NCBI RefSeq assembly: GCF_027853915.1
Contig: NZ_JAQGLA010000021.1
Span: 1 to 64,000, forward strand
DNA: 64,000 nt
Direction: 5' to 3'
Origin: Saccharopolyspora oryzae
GTDB lineage: Bacteria > Actinomycetota > Actinomycetes > Mycobacteriales > Pseudonocardiaceae
Position numbers and translations under genes: made by a program. Below the pieces are notes generated by a model. That model saw only the letters and a program-made list of their open reading frames with translations. It had not been told where the DNA came from and ran no database searches. How positions within the stretch are numbered: the stretch's first letter is position 1; each line of letters begins with the position of its first letter. Below, one piece after another: positions 1 to 7,678 of this stretch.

Positions 1-1
1 C

Positions 2-1054
2 TACGCCGACCGGTTCGGCCGCCGCGCCGCGCTGACGCTGTCGGTGACGCTGATGGCGTGCGGTTCGCTGGTGATCGCGGCGACCCCCAGCTACGAGACG
101 ATCGGGCTCGGCGCGCCGCTGCTGCTGGTGCTGGCCCGACTGGTGCAGGGCATCTCCGTCGGCGGCGAGTACTCCACCTCCGCGACCTACCTCTCCGAGG
201 TCGCCACCCCGGGCAAGCGCGGCTACTACTCCAGCTTCCAGTACGTGACGCTGGTCGCCGGCCAGCTCACCGCGCTGGGCGTGCAGATCCTGCTGCTGCT
301 GGTGCTCACCAACGACCAGATGGAGTCGTGGGGCTGGCGGATCCCGTTCGTGATCGGTGCGATCGGCGCGATCATCGTGATGTGGCTGCGGCGCGGCATG
401 GACGAGACCGAGAGCTACAAGAACTCCTCCGGCGGCGAGTCGCGCGGCACGATCAAGGCGCTGCTGCAGCACCCCAAGGAGTGCCTGCTGGTCGTCGGCC
501 TCACCCTCGGCGGCACCGTGGCGTTCTACACGTACACGACCTACCTGCAGAAGTACATGGTCGCCACGGCCGGCATCAGCAAGCCGACCGCGGCCTGGAT
601 CAACTTCTTCGCGCTGCTGGTGTTCCTGTTCCTGCAGCCGCTGGCCGGCGCCCTGTCCGACCGCATCGGCCGCCGCTGGCTGCTGCTGACCTTCGGCATC
701 GCGGGCACGGTGCTGACGGTGCCGATCATGACGCTGCTCGGCGGCACGCAGAACCCGTTCCTGGCCTTCGCGCTGATGCTGGGCGGGCTGGTGATCGTCA
801 CCGGCTACACCTCGATCAACGCGATCGTGAAGGCCGAGCTGTTCCCGACCAACATCCGCGCGCTCGGCGTCGGCCTGCCCTACGCGCTGACCGTGGCGAT
901 CTTCGGCGGCTCCTCGGAGTACGTCGCGCTGTGGCTGAAGCAGGCGGGCATGGAGAGCGCTTTCTTCTGGTACGTCTCCGGCTGCGTGCTGATCTCGCTG
1001 CTGGTCTACGTCCGGATGCGCGAGACCTCGAAGGACTCCCGCATCGAAGCATGA
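2..1054 (+). CDS. MFS transporter, MHS (metabolite:H+ symporter) family, 5' truncated
   Basis: The reading frame is open from base 2, so the N-terminus lies outside the window. The visible protein begins with the loop motif YADRFGRR, which follows the second membrane helix in the major facilitator superfamily, and continues through about ten hydrophobic segments. GISVGGEYSTSATYLSE and the second-half copy GALSDRIGRRW are typical of the MHS group (KgtP, ProP and ShiA relatives), which import organic acids or osmolytes with protons. The substrate cannot be told from sequence. It stands 46 nt before a two-component system and a TAXI binding lipoprotein, all on the same strand, so the substrate may be the ligand that system senses. 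This is inference. Confidence 0.85.
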   Translation, partial: YADRFGRRAALTLSVTLMACGSLVIAATPSYETIGLGAPLLLVLARLVQGISVGGEYSTSATYLSEVATPGKRGYYSSFQYVTLVAGQLTALGVQILLLLVLTNDQMESWGWRIPFVIGAIGAIIVMWLRRGMDETESYKNSSGGESRGTIKALLQHPKECLLVVGLTLGGTVAFYTYTTYLQKYMVATAGISKPTAAWINFFALLVFLFLQPLAGALSDRIGRRWLLLTFGIAGTVLTVPIMTLLGGTQNPFLAFALMLGGLVIVTGYTSINAIVKAELFPTNIRALGVGLPYALTVAIFGGSSEYVALWLKQAGMESAFFWYVSGCVLISLLVYVRMRETSKDSRIEA

Positions 1055-1100
1055 TCCACCGGCTGGCCATACTCGCAGTCGGATCTGCTGGAGGTGGCCG

Positions 1101-1760
1101 GTGCGCGTGCTTCTCGTCGAGGACGACGACGGTGTCGCCGACGCACTCGTCGACGTCCTCGCCGCGCACGGGCACCGGCCCACCCGCGTCACCCGCGGCG
1201 CGGATGCGCTGACCAGGCACCGCGACCACGACCTGGTGCTGCTGGACCTGGGCCTGCCCGACGCCGACGGGCTCGACGTGCTGCGCAAGCTGCGCCGGAT
1301 CGGGCCGGTCCCGGTGGTGGTGCTGACCGCGCGCGGCGAGGAGCGGATGGTCGTCCGCGGTTTGCGCTCCGGCGCGGACGACTACCTGGTCAAACCGGTT
1401 CGGATGGCGGAGCTGGTGGCGCGCATCGAGGCCGTGGCGCGGCGCGGGCGGCCGCTGGCGGCCGACGCCGAGGAGGTGCAGGTCGACGACGTGCAGGTGG
1501 ACCTGCGCACCCGGCGGGTGCGGGTCGCCGGGCACGACGTGGAGCTGACGCCGAAGGAGTTCGACGTGCTGGCGGTGCTCGCCAGGGAGGCGGGCAGCGC
1601 GGTCAGCAGGCAGCGCTTGATGGACGAGGTGTGGGGCGATGCCTACCTGGCGGTTTCGCGGTCCCTGGACGTCCACATCGCGCAGCTGCGCGCGAAGCTC
1701 GGGCGCCCGGAGCTCCTGGTGACCATCCGCGGCTTCGGCTACCGGTTCGGGGAGAGCTGA
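1101..1760 (+). CDS. OmpR/TctD-type DNA-binding response regulator
   Basis: 219 residues. The receiver domain (about 1-115) has acidic residues EDDD at 7-10, the phosphoacceptor Asp49 in LLLDLGLPDADG, and the switch Lys in DDYLVKPV. The C-terminal half is a winged-helix Trans_reg_C domain ending in VTIRGFGYRF. The GTG start at 1101 follows GGAGGT about 6 nt upstream and gives the expected MRVLLVEDD beginning. The kinase gene begins 4 nt after its stop, so the two are one operon. It probably activates the adjacent transporter and binding-protein genes, as TctD does for tricarboxylate uptake; that target is inference. Confidence 0.93.
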   Translation: MRVLLVEDDDGVADALVDVLAAHGHRPTRVTRGADALTRHRDHDLVLLDLGLPDADGLDVLRKLRRIGPVPVVVLTARGEERMVVRGLRSGADDYLVKPVRMAELVARIEAVARRGRPLAADAEEVQVDDVQVDLRTRRVRVAGHDVELTPKEFDVLAVLAREAGSAVSRQRLMDEVWGDAYLAVSRSLDVHIAQLRAKLGRPELLVTIRGFGYRFGES

Positions 1761-1764
1761 GCCG

Positions 1765-3120
1765 GTGCGCAGGCGCTTGTTGCTGGTGCTGCTGGGGTTC
1801 TCGATCGTCGCGGTCGCCGGGTTCGCCGCTCCGCTGCTGCGCGCCACCGCCGCCGAGCGGACGCAGCAGCTCGTGCTGGCCCGCTCCGCCGATCTGGACC
1901 GGTTCGCCGCGCTCGCCGACCACGCCTTCAGCACCGGTGACCGCGCGCAGCTGATCGACGAGGCCACCCGCTACACCGAGCTCTACGGCGAACCGCTGGT
2001 CGTGGTCGACGCCGCACGCGCTCCGGTGGTCGAGACCGGCGGGTTGCACGCCGCCGACGTTGCCGATGCGACGGAGAAAGCGCTGCGCAACGAGCTCGCC
2101 GGGCCGGTGCCGTGGCTGCGGCCGTGGTCCAGGGGGGATCTGGTGCGCTACCGGCCGGTCGGCGACGGGACGCGCGTGACCGGAGCAGTCGTGGTGGAGG
2201 CGTCCGTGCAGCGCGCGACGGACGACATCGGCCGGAGCTGGGCGCTGATCGCCGCTGGTGCGCTCAGCGCGTTGCTGGTGTGCGGGTTGTTGGCATTGGT
2301 GCTGGCCAGGTGGGTCCTGCGGCCGTTGGCCGAGCTGCGCGCCGGGGTCCGGGCGGTCGGCGCAGGCTCGCGCCGGTCGCGGGTTCCGGTCGATGCCGGA
2401 CCGCCGGAGCTGCGGGAGCTGGCGATGTCGTTCAACCGGATGTCGGAGGCGGTCGCCGACGCCGAGGAGCAGCAGCGGCGGCTGGTCGCCGACGCCTCGC
2501 ACCAGCTGCGCAACCCGATGGCGGCGCTGCGGCTGCGGGTGGACTCGCTGGAGCGGCGGATCACCCCGGACGGCACCAAGACCTACCGGTCCGCGGTGGC
2601 GGAGGTCGACCGGCTGGAGTCGCTGCTGGACCGGCTGCTGGCGCTGGCCACCGCCGACCGCGAACCAGAACCGTCCACTTCGGACACCAGCGAGGTGGCG
2701 GCGGTCGCGGTGGACCGCGTCGAGGCGTGGCGGTCGGCCGCCGAAGCGGCGGGCGTCGCGCTGTCCGCGCCCCGCCTGGACGAAGCGCTCGTGGACGTCC
2801 CGCCGGACGAGTTGACGCAGGTCCTGGACGTGCTGCTGGACAACGCGATCAAGTACGCCGGGCGCGGCTCCTCGGTCGAGGTGCGCGCCGAGGGGTGCGC
2901 TCTGATCGTCCGCGACACCGGTCCCGGGCTGTCCGAGGCGGAGATCCCGCAGGCAGCGCGGCGGTTCTGGCGGGCCGACCGGCATCGCGGCAGCCGCGGC
3001 TCCGGGCTCGGCCTGGCCATCGTCGACCGGCTGGTCAGCGCCCGGGGCGGGGCGATGCGGCTGGAGAGCGTCGAGCCGCACGGGCTGTCGGTGCGGCTGG
3101 AACTTCCGGGGGACTGCTGA
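1765..3120 (+). CDS. Sensor histidine kinase, TctE/QseC-like
   Basis: 451 residues, GTG start. A first membrane helix (about 3-22) and a second (about 157-182) enclose a short extracytoplasmic domain. A HAMP region follows, then the HisKA box with the phosphorylated His in DASHQLRNP, the N box VLLDNAIKYA, and the G boxes DTGPGLS and GSGLGLAIVDRL. The architecture matches TctE-type kinases that sense carboxylates. The stop overlaps the ATG of the TAXI lipoprotein gene by one base, so sensor and binding protein are made together. This makes a binding-protein-assisted sensor plausible. Confidence 0.92.
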   Translation: MRRRLLLVLLGFSIVAVAGFAAPLLRATAAERTQQLVLARSADLDRFAALADHAFSTGDRAQLIDEATRYTELYGEPLVVVDAARAPVVETGGLHAADVADATEKALRNELAGPVPWLRPWSRGDLVRYRPVGDGTRVTGAVVVEASVQRATDDIGRSWALIAAGALSALLVCGLLALVLARWVLRPLAELRAGVRAVGAGSRRSRVPVDAGPPELRELAMSFNRMSEAVADAEEQQRRLVADASHQLRNPMAALRLRVDSLERRITPDGTKTYRSAVAEVDRLESLLDRLLALATADREPEPSTSDTSEVAAVAVDRVEAWRSAAEAAGVALSAPRLDEALVDVPPDELTQVLDVLLDNAIKYAGRGSSVEVRAEGCALIVRDTGPGLSEAEIPQAARRFWRADRHRGSRGSGLGLAIVDRLVSARGGAMRLESVEPHGLSVRLELPGDC

Positions 3121-4028
3121 TGCGCCGCCGCGACTTCCTCGCGATGGCGGGCGTTGGGCTGCTCACCGCGTGCACCAGCGGCACGCCCGCCCGCACGATC
3201 CGCATCGCCGCAGGTGAACCCGGCGGTTTCTACACCTCGTTCGCGCGACTGCTGGCGGCCGAGGTGTCGGCGGCGACGCCCGGGAACCGCATGGAGGTGC
3301 TGAACACGCAGGGCAGCGTGGGCAACGTCGAACTGCTCCGGGACGGCGGCACCGACCTCGGCATGGTGCTCGCGGGCACCGCCGCCGCAGTGCAGGCCGG
3401 CGAGCTCGGGCCACCGGTCGAGCTGCGCGCGCTGGGCAGGGTTTACGAGAACTACGCGCAGCTGGTGGTGCGCGCGGACAGCCCGGTGCGCGCGCTGGAC
3501 GAACTGTCCGGGCGAACGGTCTCGATCGGCGCGCCGAAGTCCGGCACCGCGCTGTTCGGGCGGCGGCTGCTCGCCGCGCGACCAGGCGTCCGGACCACCG
3601 CGCTGCCGCTGGACGAAGCGATCGCGGCGTTGGAGAACGGCAGCATCGACGCGCTGCTGTGGTCCGGCGGGATCCCGACCCCGGCGCTGCGGGCGCTGGA
3701 CGACCGGATCGGCATCCGGCTGCTGCCGCTGGAGCCGGAGATGGCCGGCTGCGGCCCATCCTGCGACCAGCTCCAAGTGCCGCCGGGCGCCTACCTCCGC
3801 GCGGCCGGCGTGCCCACGGTCGGCGTCGCCAACATCCTGGCGTGCACCCCGGAACTACCCGACGACGTGGCAGAAGCGGTGGTCCGAGTCCTGGTGCTGC
3901 GCGCGCCGTTCCTGGTCCCCCAGCCGACGGTCGGAACCCAGTTCCTCGACGTCGGCAACCTCATCGGCACCGGAAAGGTCCCCCTCCACCCAGGAGCCCA
4001 ACGCGCCTACCGAGACCTCCACGGCTGA
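3120..4028 (+). CDS. TAXI-family TRAP-type solute-binding lipoprotein
   Basis: 302 residues. The N-terminus MRRRDFLAMAG followed by a lipobox (LLTAC) indicates export and lipid anchoring; the twin Arg suggests the Tat route. The mature part has the TAXI features IRIAAGEPGGFYTSFARLLA, NTQGSVGNVELL and GAPKSGTALFGRRLL. The ATG overlaps the TGA of the kinase gene (TGATG). No TRAP membrane subunits (DctQM or fused TAXI permease) follow. The coding strand ends in a palindrome array instead, so the protein probably serves the kinase as a periplasmic-type sensor, or works with a permease elsewhere. Confidence 0.88.
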   Translation: MRRRDFLAMAGVGLLTACTSGTPARTIRIAAGEPGGFYTSFARLLAAEVSAATPGNRMEVLNTQGSVGNVELLRDGGTDLGMVLAGTAAAVQAGELGPPVELRALGRVYENYAQLVVRADSPVRALDELSGRTVSIGAPKSGTALFGRRLLAARPGVRTTALPLDEAIAALENGSIDALLWSGGIPTPALRALDDRIGIRLLPLEPEMAGCGPSCDQLQVPPGAYLRAAGVPTVGVANILACTPELPDDVAEAVVRVLVLRAPFLVPQPTVGTQFLDVGNLIGTGKVPLHPGAQRAYRDLHG

Positions 4029-4053
4029 GCCCGGAGCGCTCCGCCCGATTCCG

Positions 4054-4154
4054 CAGTTTCAATTGAAACTGTGATCCGGCGTGCCTGGGATCTGCAGTTT
4101 CAATTGAAACTGTGGTCCACCATGTGGGATCGACTGCAGTTTCAATTGAAACTG
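4054..4154. repeat. Array of three 18-bp palindromes, 41-42 bp period
   Basis: Three exact copies of the perfect palindrome CAGTTTCAATTGAAACTG lie at 4054-4071, 4095-4112 and 4137-4154. The first spacer (4072-4094) is itself a GATCC...GGATC inverted repeat and is nearly the same as the sequence after the copy at 14689. This shows a conserved composite unit rather than unrelated spacers. The array fills the gap between two convergent genes (ends at 4028 and 4164). It may act as a bidirectional terminator or a protein-binding site, but no T-run is present. Confidence 0.9.
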
Positions 4155-4163
4155 CGGGACCGA

Positions 4164-4727
4164 TCAGGTCATGAGGGCGGTGACGAGACTGTCCTGGACC
4201 CAGGTCAACCACTGGTAGACACCCAGGTGCTCACGGCGCAGGTCGTCCTCGGGGAGGTCCTCGGGCATGTCCTCGTCCACGTCCAGCGCGGTGCCCAGCG
4301 CCAGGCGGACGTCGTTGAGCGCCGTCAGCCAGCCGTCGGCCTGCTCACCGGTCAGCTTCACCCGGCCGCCGTCCGGCGGGCAGGTCTCCAGCACCAGCCG
4401 CGCCGCTCCGGTCTTGGCCTCCAGCAGGGACGGTTCGTGCAGCGAGCGCATCGCGCCGGCCGCATCCACCTGCTCCTCGTCGGTCTCACCGGTGATCGGG
4501 TCGCGGCGGTAGAAGTCCGGCAGCAGCCGCGCCAGCACCCGGTCCTCGGGCGCCGTCGTCGGGCCCGTGCGGATACCGGTCAGCTCGGCCAGCTCGTCGG
4601 CGGGAGCTTCCGCGGAGCGCGCGGTCAGCATGTCCTTGATCTGCCCGACCAGGCCCCGGATGACCGCGGCCTCCTGCTGCGACAGCTCGGCCTGCACGTT
4701 CCCGTTCTTGCGGGTCCAGCCTTCCAC
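4164..4727 (-). CDS. DUF2017 domain-containing protein
   Basis: 187 residues, GTG start. The protein is acidic and mostly helical with no membrane segment or signal, and matches the actinobacterial DUF2017 family along its length (segments LARLLPDFYRRDP and GVYQWLTWVQDSLV). The GTG begins at the base after the clpS stop, so the genes are co-translated. The same clpS-DUF2017 pairing next to pncB occurs in mycobacteria (the Rv1330c-Rv1332 region). A role in ClpS/ClpC protein turnover is suggested by this linkage only; the biochemical function is unknown. Confidence 0.88.
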   Translation of the reverse strand: MEGWTRKNGNVQAELSQQEAAVIRGLVGQIKDMLTARSAEAPADELAELTGIRTGPTTAPEDRVLARLLPDFYRRDPITGETDEEQVDAAGAMRSLHEPSLLEAKTGAARLVLETCPPDGGRVKLTGEQADGWLTALNDVRLALGTALDVDEDMPEDLPEDDLRREHLGVYQWLTWVQDSLVTALMT

Positions 4728-5021
4728 TCAGGAATCCTTCTGCATCGTCGCCCACAGGCCGGCGGCGTGCAGCTTCGCCACATCGCCCTCGACCTTCTCC
4801 TTGGACCCCGAGGACACCACCGCCTTGCCCTTGTGGTGCACGTCCAACATCAACTTCGTCGCGTGGTCCCGGGTGTAACCGAAGATCTTCTGCAGCACGT
4901 AGGTGACGTAGGACATGAGGTTGACCGGGTCGTTCCAGACCACGGTCACCCACGGCTTGTCCTCGGTGCCGAGCGCGTCCGCTTCGAGTTGCGCGCGCTC
5001 GATCTCAGCGGGCGAGGTCAT
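4728..5021 (-). CDS. clpS: ATP-dependent Clp protease adaptor ClpS
   Basis: 97 residues. The ClpS core is clear: [20 protein letters not shown], then the helix [18 protein letters not shown] and the closing segment [12 protein letters not shown]. ClpS binds N-degron substrates and delivers them to the ClpC/ClpA unfoldase. The open frame extends further upstream, but ATG at 5021 gives the normal length. The upstream extension is low-complexity Arg/Ala sequence that belongs to the intergenic region shared with pncB. Confidence 0.95.
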   Translation of the reverse strand: MTSPAEIERAQLEADALGTEDKPWVTVVWNDPVNLMSYVTYVLQKIFGYTRDHATKLMLDVHHKGKAVVSSGSKEKVEGDVAKLHAAGLWATMQKDS

Positions 5022-5166
5022 ACCCCTATCGTTGCACGCCCCCGTCACAACATTGTTTGTGGTTCTCGGGCCGGTTCGACCGGCGGCGCGAGCAGCGGGA
5101 CCCCGGCTCCCGACCGGGTTCGGCCGATCTGCCGCGGTTGATCGGGGACCACGTAATCTCTGCTCC

Positions 5167-6462
5167 ATGAGCACCAGCACTGCGCTGCTAACGGACCACT
5201 ACGAGCTGACGATGCTCGACAGCGCGCTCCGCGATGGGACCGCGCACCGGCCGTGCACCTTCGAGGTGTTCACCCGGCGGCTGCCGAACGGGCGCCGGTA
5301 CGGGGTCGCCGGCGGCATCGGCCGCGTGCTCGACGCGATCGAGAACTTCACCTTCGGCGAGGAGGAGCTGGCCCAGCTCGCCGAGCACGACGTGGTCGGC
5401 GAGTCGACCTTGGCGTGGTTGCGCGACTACCGGTTCCAGGGGCAGATCGACGGCTACCCGGAGGGCGAGCTGTTCTTCCCCGGGTCCCCGCTGCTGACCG
5501 TGCGCGGCACGTTCGCCGAGGCCGTGGTGCTGGAGACGCTGGTGCTGTCGATCCTCAACCACGACAGCGCGATCGCCGCGGCGGCGGCCCGGATGGTCTC
5601 GGCCGCCAACGGCCGGCGGATCATCGAGATGGGTTCGCGGCGCACCCACGAGGAGTCCGCGGTCTCCGCCGCCCGGATCGCCTACCTCGCCGGGTTCACC
5701 GGCACCTCGAACTTGGAGGCCGGGCGCCGCTACGGCATCCCCACCACGGGCACCGCGGCGCACGCCTTCACGCTGCTGCACGACTCCGAGCGCGAGGCCT
5801 TCGAATCGCAGGTCGCGTCGCTGGGCACCGGCACCACGCTGCTGGTGGACACCTACGACATCACCCGCGGCATCGAGCTGGCGGTCGAGGTCGCAGGCCC
5901 GGAGCTGGGCGCGGTCCGCATCGACTCCGGTGACGTCGGCGTGCTGGCCCGGCAGGCCCGCGAGCAGCTGGACGCGCTGGGTGCCTTGAACACCCGGATC
6001 GTCGTCTCCGGCGACCTCGACGAGTACGCGATCGCCGCGCTGCGCGCCGAACCGGTCGACGGCTACGGCGTCGGGACCTCGCTGGTCACCGGTTCCGGGG
6101 CGCCGACCGCGGAGATGGTCTACAAGCTGGTCGAGGTCGAGGGCCGACCGGTCGCCAAGCGCAGCTCGCACAAGGAGTCGCGCGGCGGGCGCAAGGCCGC
6201 GGTGCGCCGGTACAAGGAGACCGGTACCGCCGTGGAGGAGGTCGTGTTCCAGGTCGCGCCGGGGGCGTCCGAACCGGTGCTCGGGCCGCACGACCGGTTC
6301 CTGCAGATCCCGCTGATCCGCGACGGCAAGCGCGTCGCGGACCTGCCCACGCTGGAGGACAACCGCCAGCGGCTGCGGCACGCGCTGGTCACGCTGCCCT
6401 GGGAAGGTCTGACGCTCTCCAAGGGTGAACCGGCGATCCCGACCGTCTTCCACACCGCCTGA
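5167..6462 (+). CDS. pncB: Nicotinate phosphoribosyltransferase
   Basis: 431 residues from ATG 5167 ([20 protein letters not shown]). It converts nicotinate and PRPP to nicotinate mononucleotide in NAD salvage. Family marks are [11 protein letters not shown] at the N-terminus, [38 protein letters not shown] and [13 protein letters not shown] residues (here [12 protein letters not shown]). The frame is open upstream to 4915, but that part overlaps the divergent clpS and looks non-coding. It is followed 39 nt later by pncA, so the two consecutive salvage enzymes are probably in one unit. Confidence 0.96.
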   Translation: MSTSTALLTDHYELTMLDSALRDGTAHRPCTFEVFTRRLPNGRRYGVAGGIGRVLDAIENFTFGEEELAQLAEHDVVGESTLAWLRDYRFQGQIDGYPEGELFFPGSPLLTVRGTFAEAVVLETLVLSILNHDSAIAAAAARMVSAANGRRIIEMGSRRTHEESAVSAARIAYLAGFTGTSNLEAGRRYGIPTTGTAAHAFTLLHDSEREAFESQVASLGTGTTLLVDTYDITRGIELAVEVAGPELGAVRIDSGDVGVLARQAREQLDALGALNTRIVVSGDLDEYAIAALRAEPVDGYGVGTSLVTGSGAPTAEMVYKLVEVEGRPVAKRSSHKESRGGRKAAVRRYKETGTAVEEVVFQVAPGASEPVLGPHDRFLQIPLIRDGKRVADLPTLEDNRQRLRHALVTLPWEGLTLSKGEPAIPTVFHTA

Positions 6463-6501
6463 CGACCGACCACAATGGGGACGCGACCCGAGGGAGCCGG
6501 G

Positions 6502-7071
6502 ATGACCAAAGCGCTGATCATCGTGGACGTGCAGAACGACTTCTGCGAGGGCGGTGCACTCGCGGTGTCGGGCGGCGCCGAGGTGGCCGCGGCGATTTCG
6601 CAGTACCTCGCCGGGTTCGACCACGACCACGTGGTGGCGACCCGCGACTACCACATCGACCCGGGTGCGCACTTCAGCGACGAACCGGACTTCGTGCGCT
6701 CCTGGCCGCGGCACTGCGTCGCGGGCACGCCCGGCGCGGCGTTCCACCCGGCGCTGGACGTGGGCCCGGTGGAGGCGGTGTTCTCCAAGGGCCAGTACAG
6801 CGATGGCTACTCGGGCTTCGAGGGGATCGACCCGCGCGACCGGCCGCTGCACGACTGGCTGGCCGAGCGCGGTGTGCGCCGGGTCGACGTGGTGGGCATC
6901 GCCACCGACCACTGCGTCCGCGCAACGGCACTGGACGCGGTGCGCAACGGCCTGGACACCACGGTCCTGCTGGAGCTGACGGCCGGTGTGGCGCGCGAAA
7001 CCGTCGACGCGGCCCTCACCGAACTCGACACCGCAGGCATCAACCTCATCGGCGAACCCGTCGTCCGATAG
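6502..7071 (+). CDS. pncA: Nicotinamidase (isochorismatase superfamily)
   Basis: 189 residues. Hydrolyses nicotinamide to nicotinate, the substrate of the preceding pncB product. The catalytic triad is visible: Asp in IIVDVQNDF, Lys in FSKGQYSDGYSGF, and the nucleophilic Cys in GIATDHCVRATALD. The metal-binding Asp/His cluster is in TRDYHIDPGAHFS. ATG 6502 follows AGGGAG at a good distance; an upstream ATG at 6475 would overlap the pncB trailer and adds nothing conserved. Confidence 0.94.
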   Translation: MTKALIIVDVQNDFCEGGALAVSGGAEVAAAISQYLAGFDHDHVVATRDYHIDPGAHFSDEPDFVRSWPRHCVAGTPGAAFHPALDVGPVEAVFSKGQYSDGYSGFEGIDPRDRPLHDWLAERGVRRVDVVGIATDHCVRATALDAVRNGLDTTVLLELTAGVARETVDAALTELDTAGINLIGEPVVR

Positions 7072-7090
7072 CAAAGTTTCAGCTGGTCAG

Positions 7091-7140
7091 GACCCGTGAG
7101 TACTTTGGGGTGCTATAGCAACCCAAAGTACTCACGGGTC
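7091..7140. repeat. Near-perfect 50-nt hairpin (GCTATAGC-centred family)
   Basis: Arms GACCCGTGAGTACTTTGGG (7091-7109) and its exact complement (7122-7140) surround a loop containing the palindrome TGCTATAGCA. Flanks continue with CCACCTGCGG on the right, which recurs in the other copies (44713-44780 and 52351-52428). It sits 19 nt past the pncA stop and may end that transcript. There is no U-tract, so a simple intrinsic terminator is not certain. Confidence 0.9.
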
Positions 7141-7238
7141 CCCACCTGCGGAAATGGACGTGAGAGCGTCACTTCGGGAACGCTTCGCAGCGCGTAATTC
7201 GGTGGCTTTTCGGTGTGGGGGCCGGGAAGCTCGTGCGC

Positions 7239-7622
7239 ATGGTTTCGGTGTTGCAGAACGTGGCCATCGACTGCGCGGACGCTTATGCGCTCGCGCGGTT
7301 CTGGAGCGAGGTGACCGGTCGTCCGGTGCACCCGGAGTCCGAGCCGGGCCATCCGGAGACCGAGGTGATGCTGGCGGAGGGGCCGGTGCTGCACTTCAAC
7401 CAGGTGCCCGAGCCGAAGTCCGGCAAGAACCGGCTGCACCTGTGCCTGCGCCCCGAGACGTCGCGCGAGCAGGAGGTGGAGCGGCTGCTGGGCCTCGGCG
7501 CCACCCTCGTCTCCGACCTCCGGAATCCCGACGGCTCGGGTTGGGCGGTCCTCGCCGATCCCGAGGGCAACGAGTTCTGCGTCCTGCGCAGCGCCGCCGA
7601 ACGAGCCGCGATGGAGTCCTGA
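7239..7622 (+). CDS. VOC family (glyoxalase/bleomycin-resistance fold) protein
   Basis: 127 residues. One vicinal-oxygen-chelate module set: the N-terminal strand VLQNVAIDCADAYALARFWSEVTG and the C-terminal strand WAVLADPEGNEFCVL are typical of actinobacterial VOC proteins of the glyoxalase-like subgroup. Substrate unknown; many relatives are resistance proteins or epimerases. The ATG at 7239 is chosen; GTG at 7233 or 7215 would add 2 or 8 residues. It stands alone between a hairpin repeat and the helicase gene. Confidence 0.8.
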   Translation: MVSVLQNVAIDCADAYALARFWSEVTGRPVHPESEPGHPETEVMLAEGPVLHFNQVPEPKSGKNRLHLCLRPETSREQEVERLLGLGATLVSDLRNPDGSGWAVLADPEGNEFCVLRSAAERAAMES

Positions 7623-7678
7623 GCGCCCACCCGGGGGCATCGGGGCTCTTCGACGGGGGTGGGCGGTAGTTTCTCCTC

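Noticed and set aside
4054-4154. CRISPR array
   Set aside because: The repeats are short perfect palindromes, only three, the spacers resemble each other and a spacer elsewhere, and there are no cas genes.
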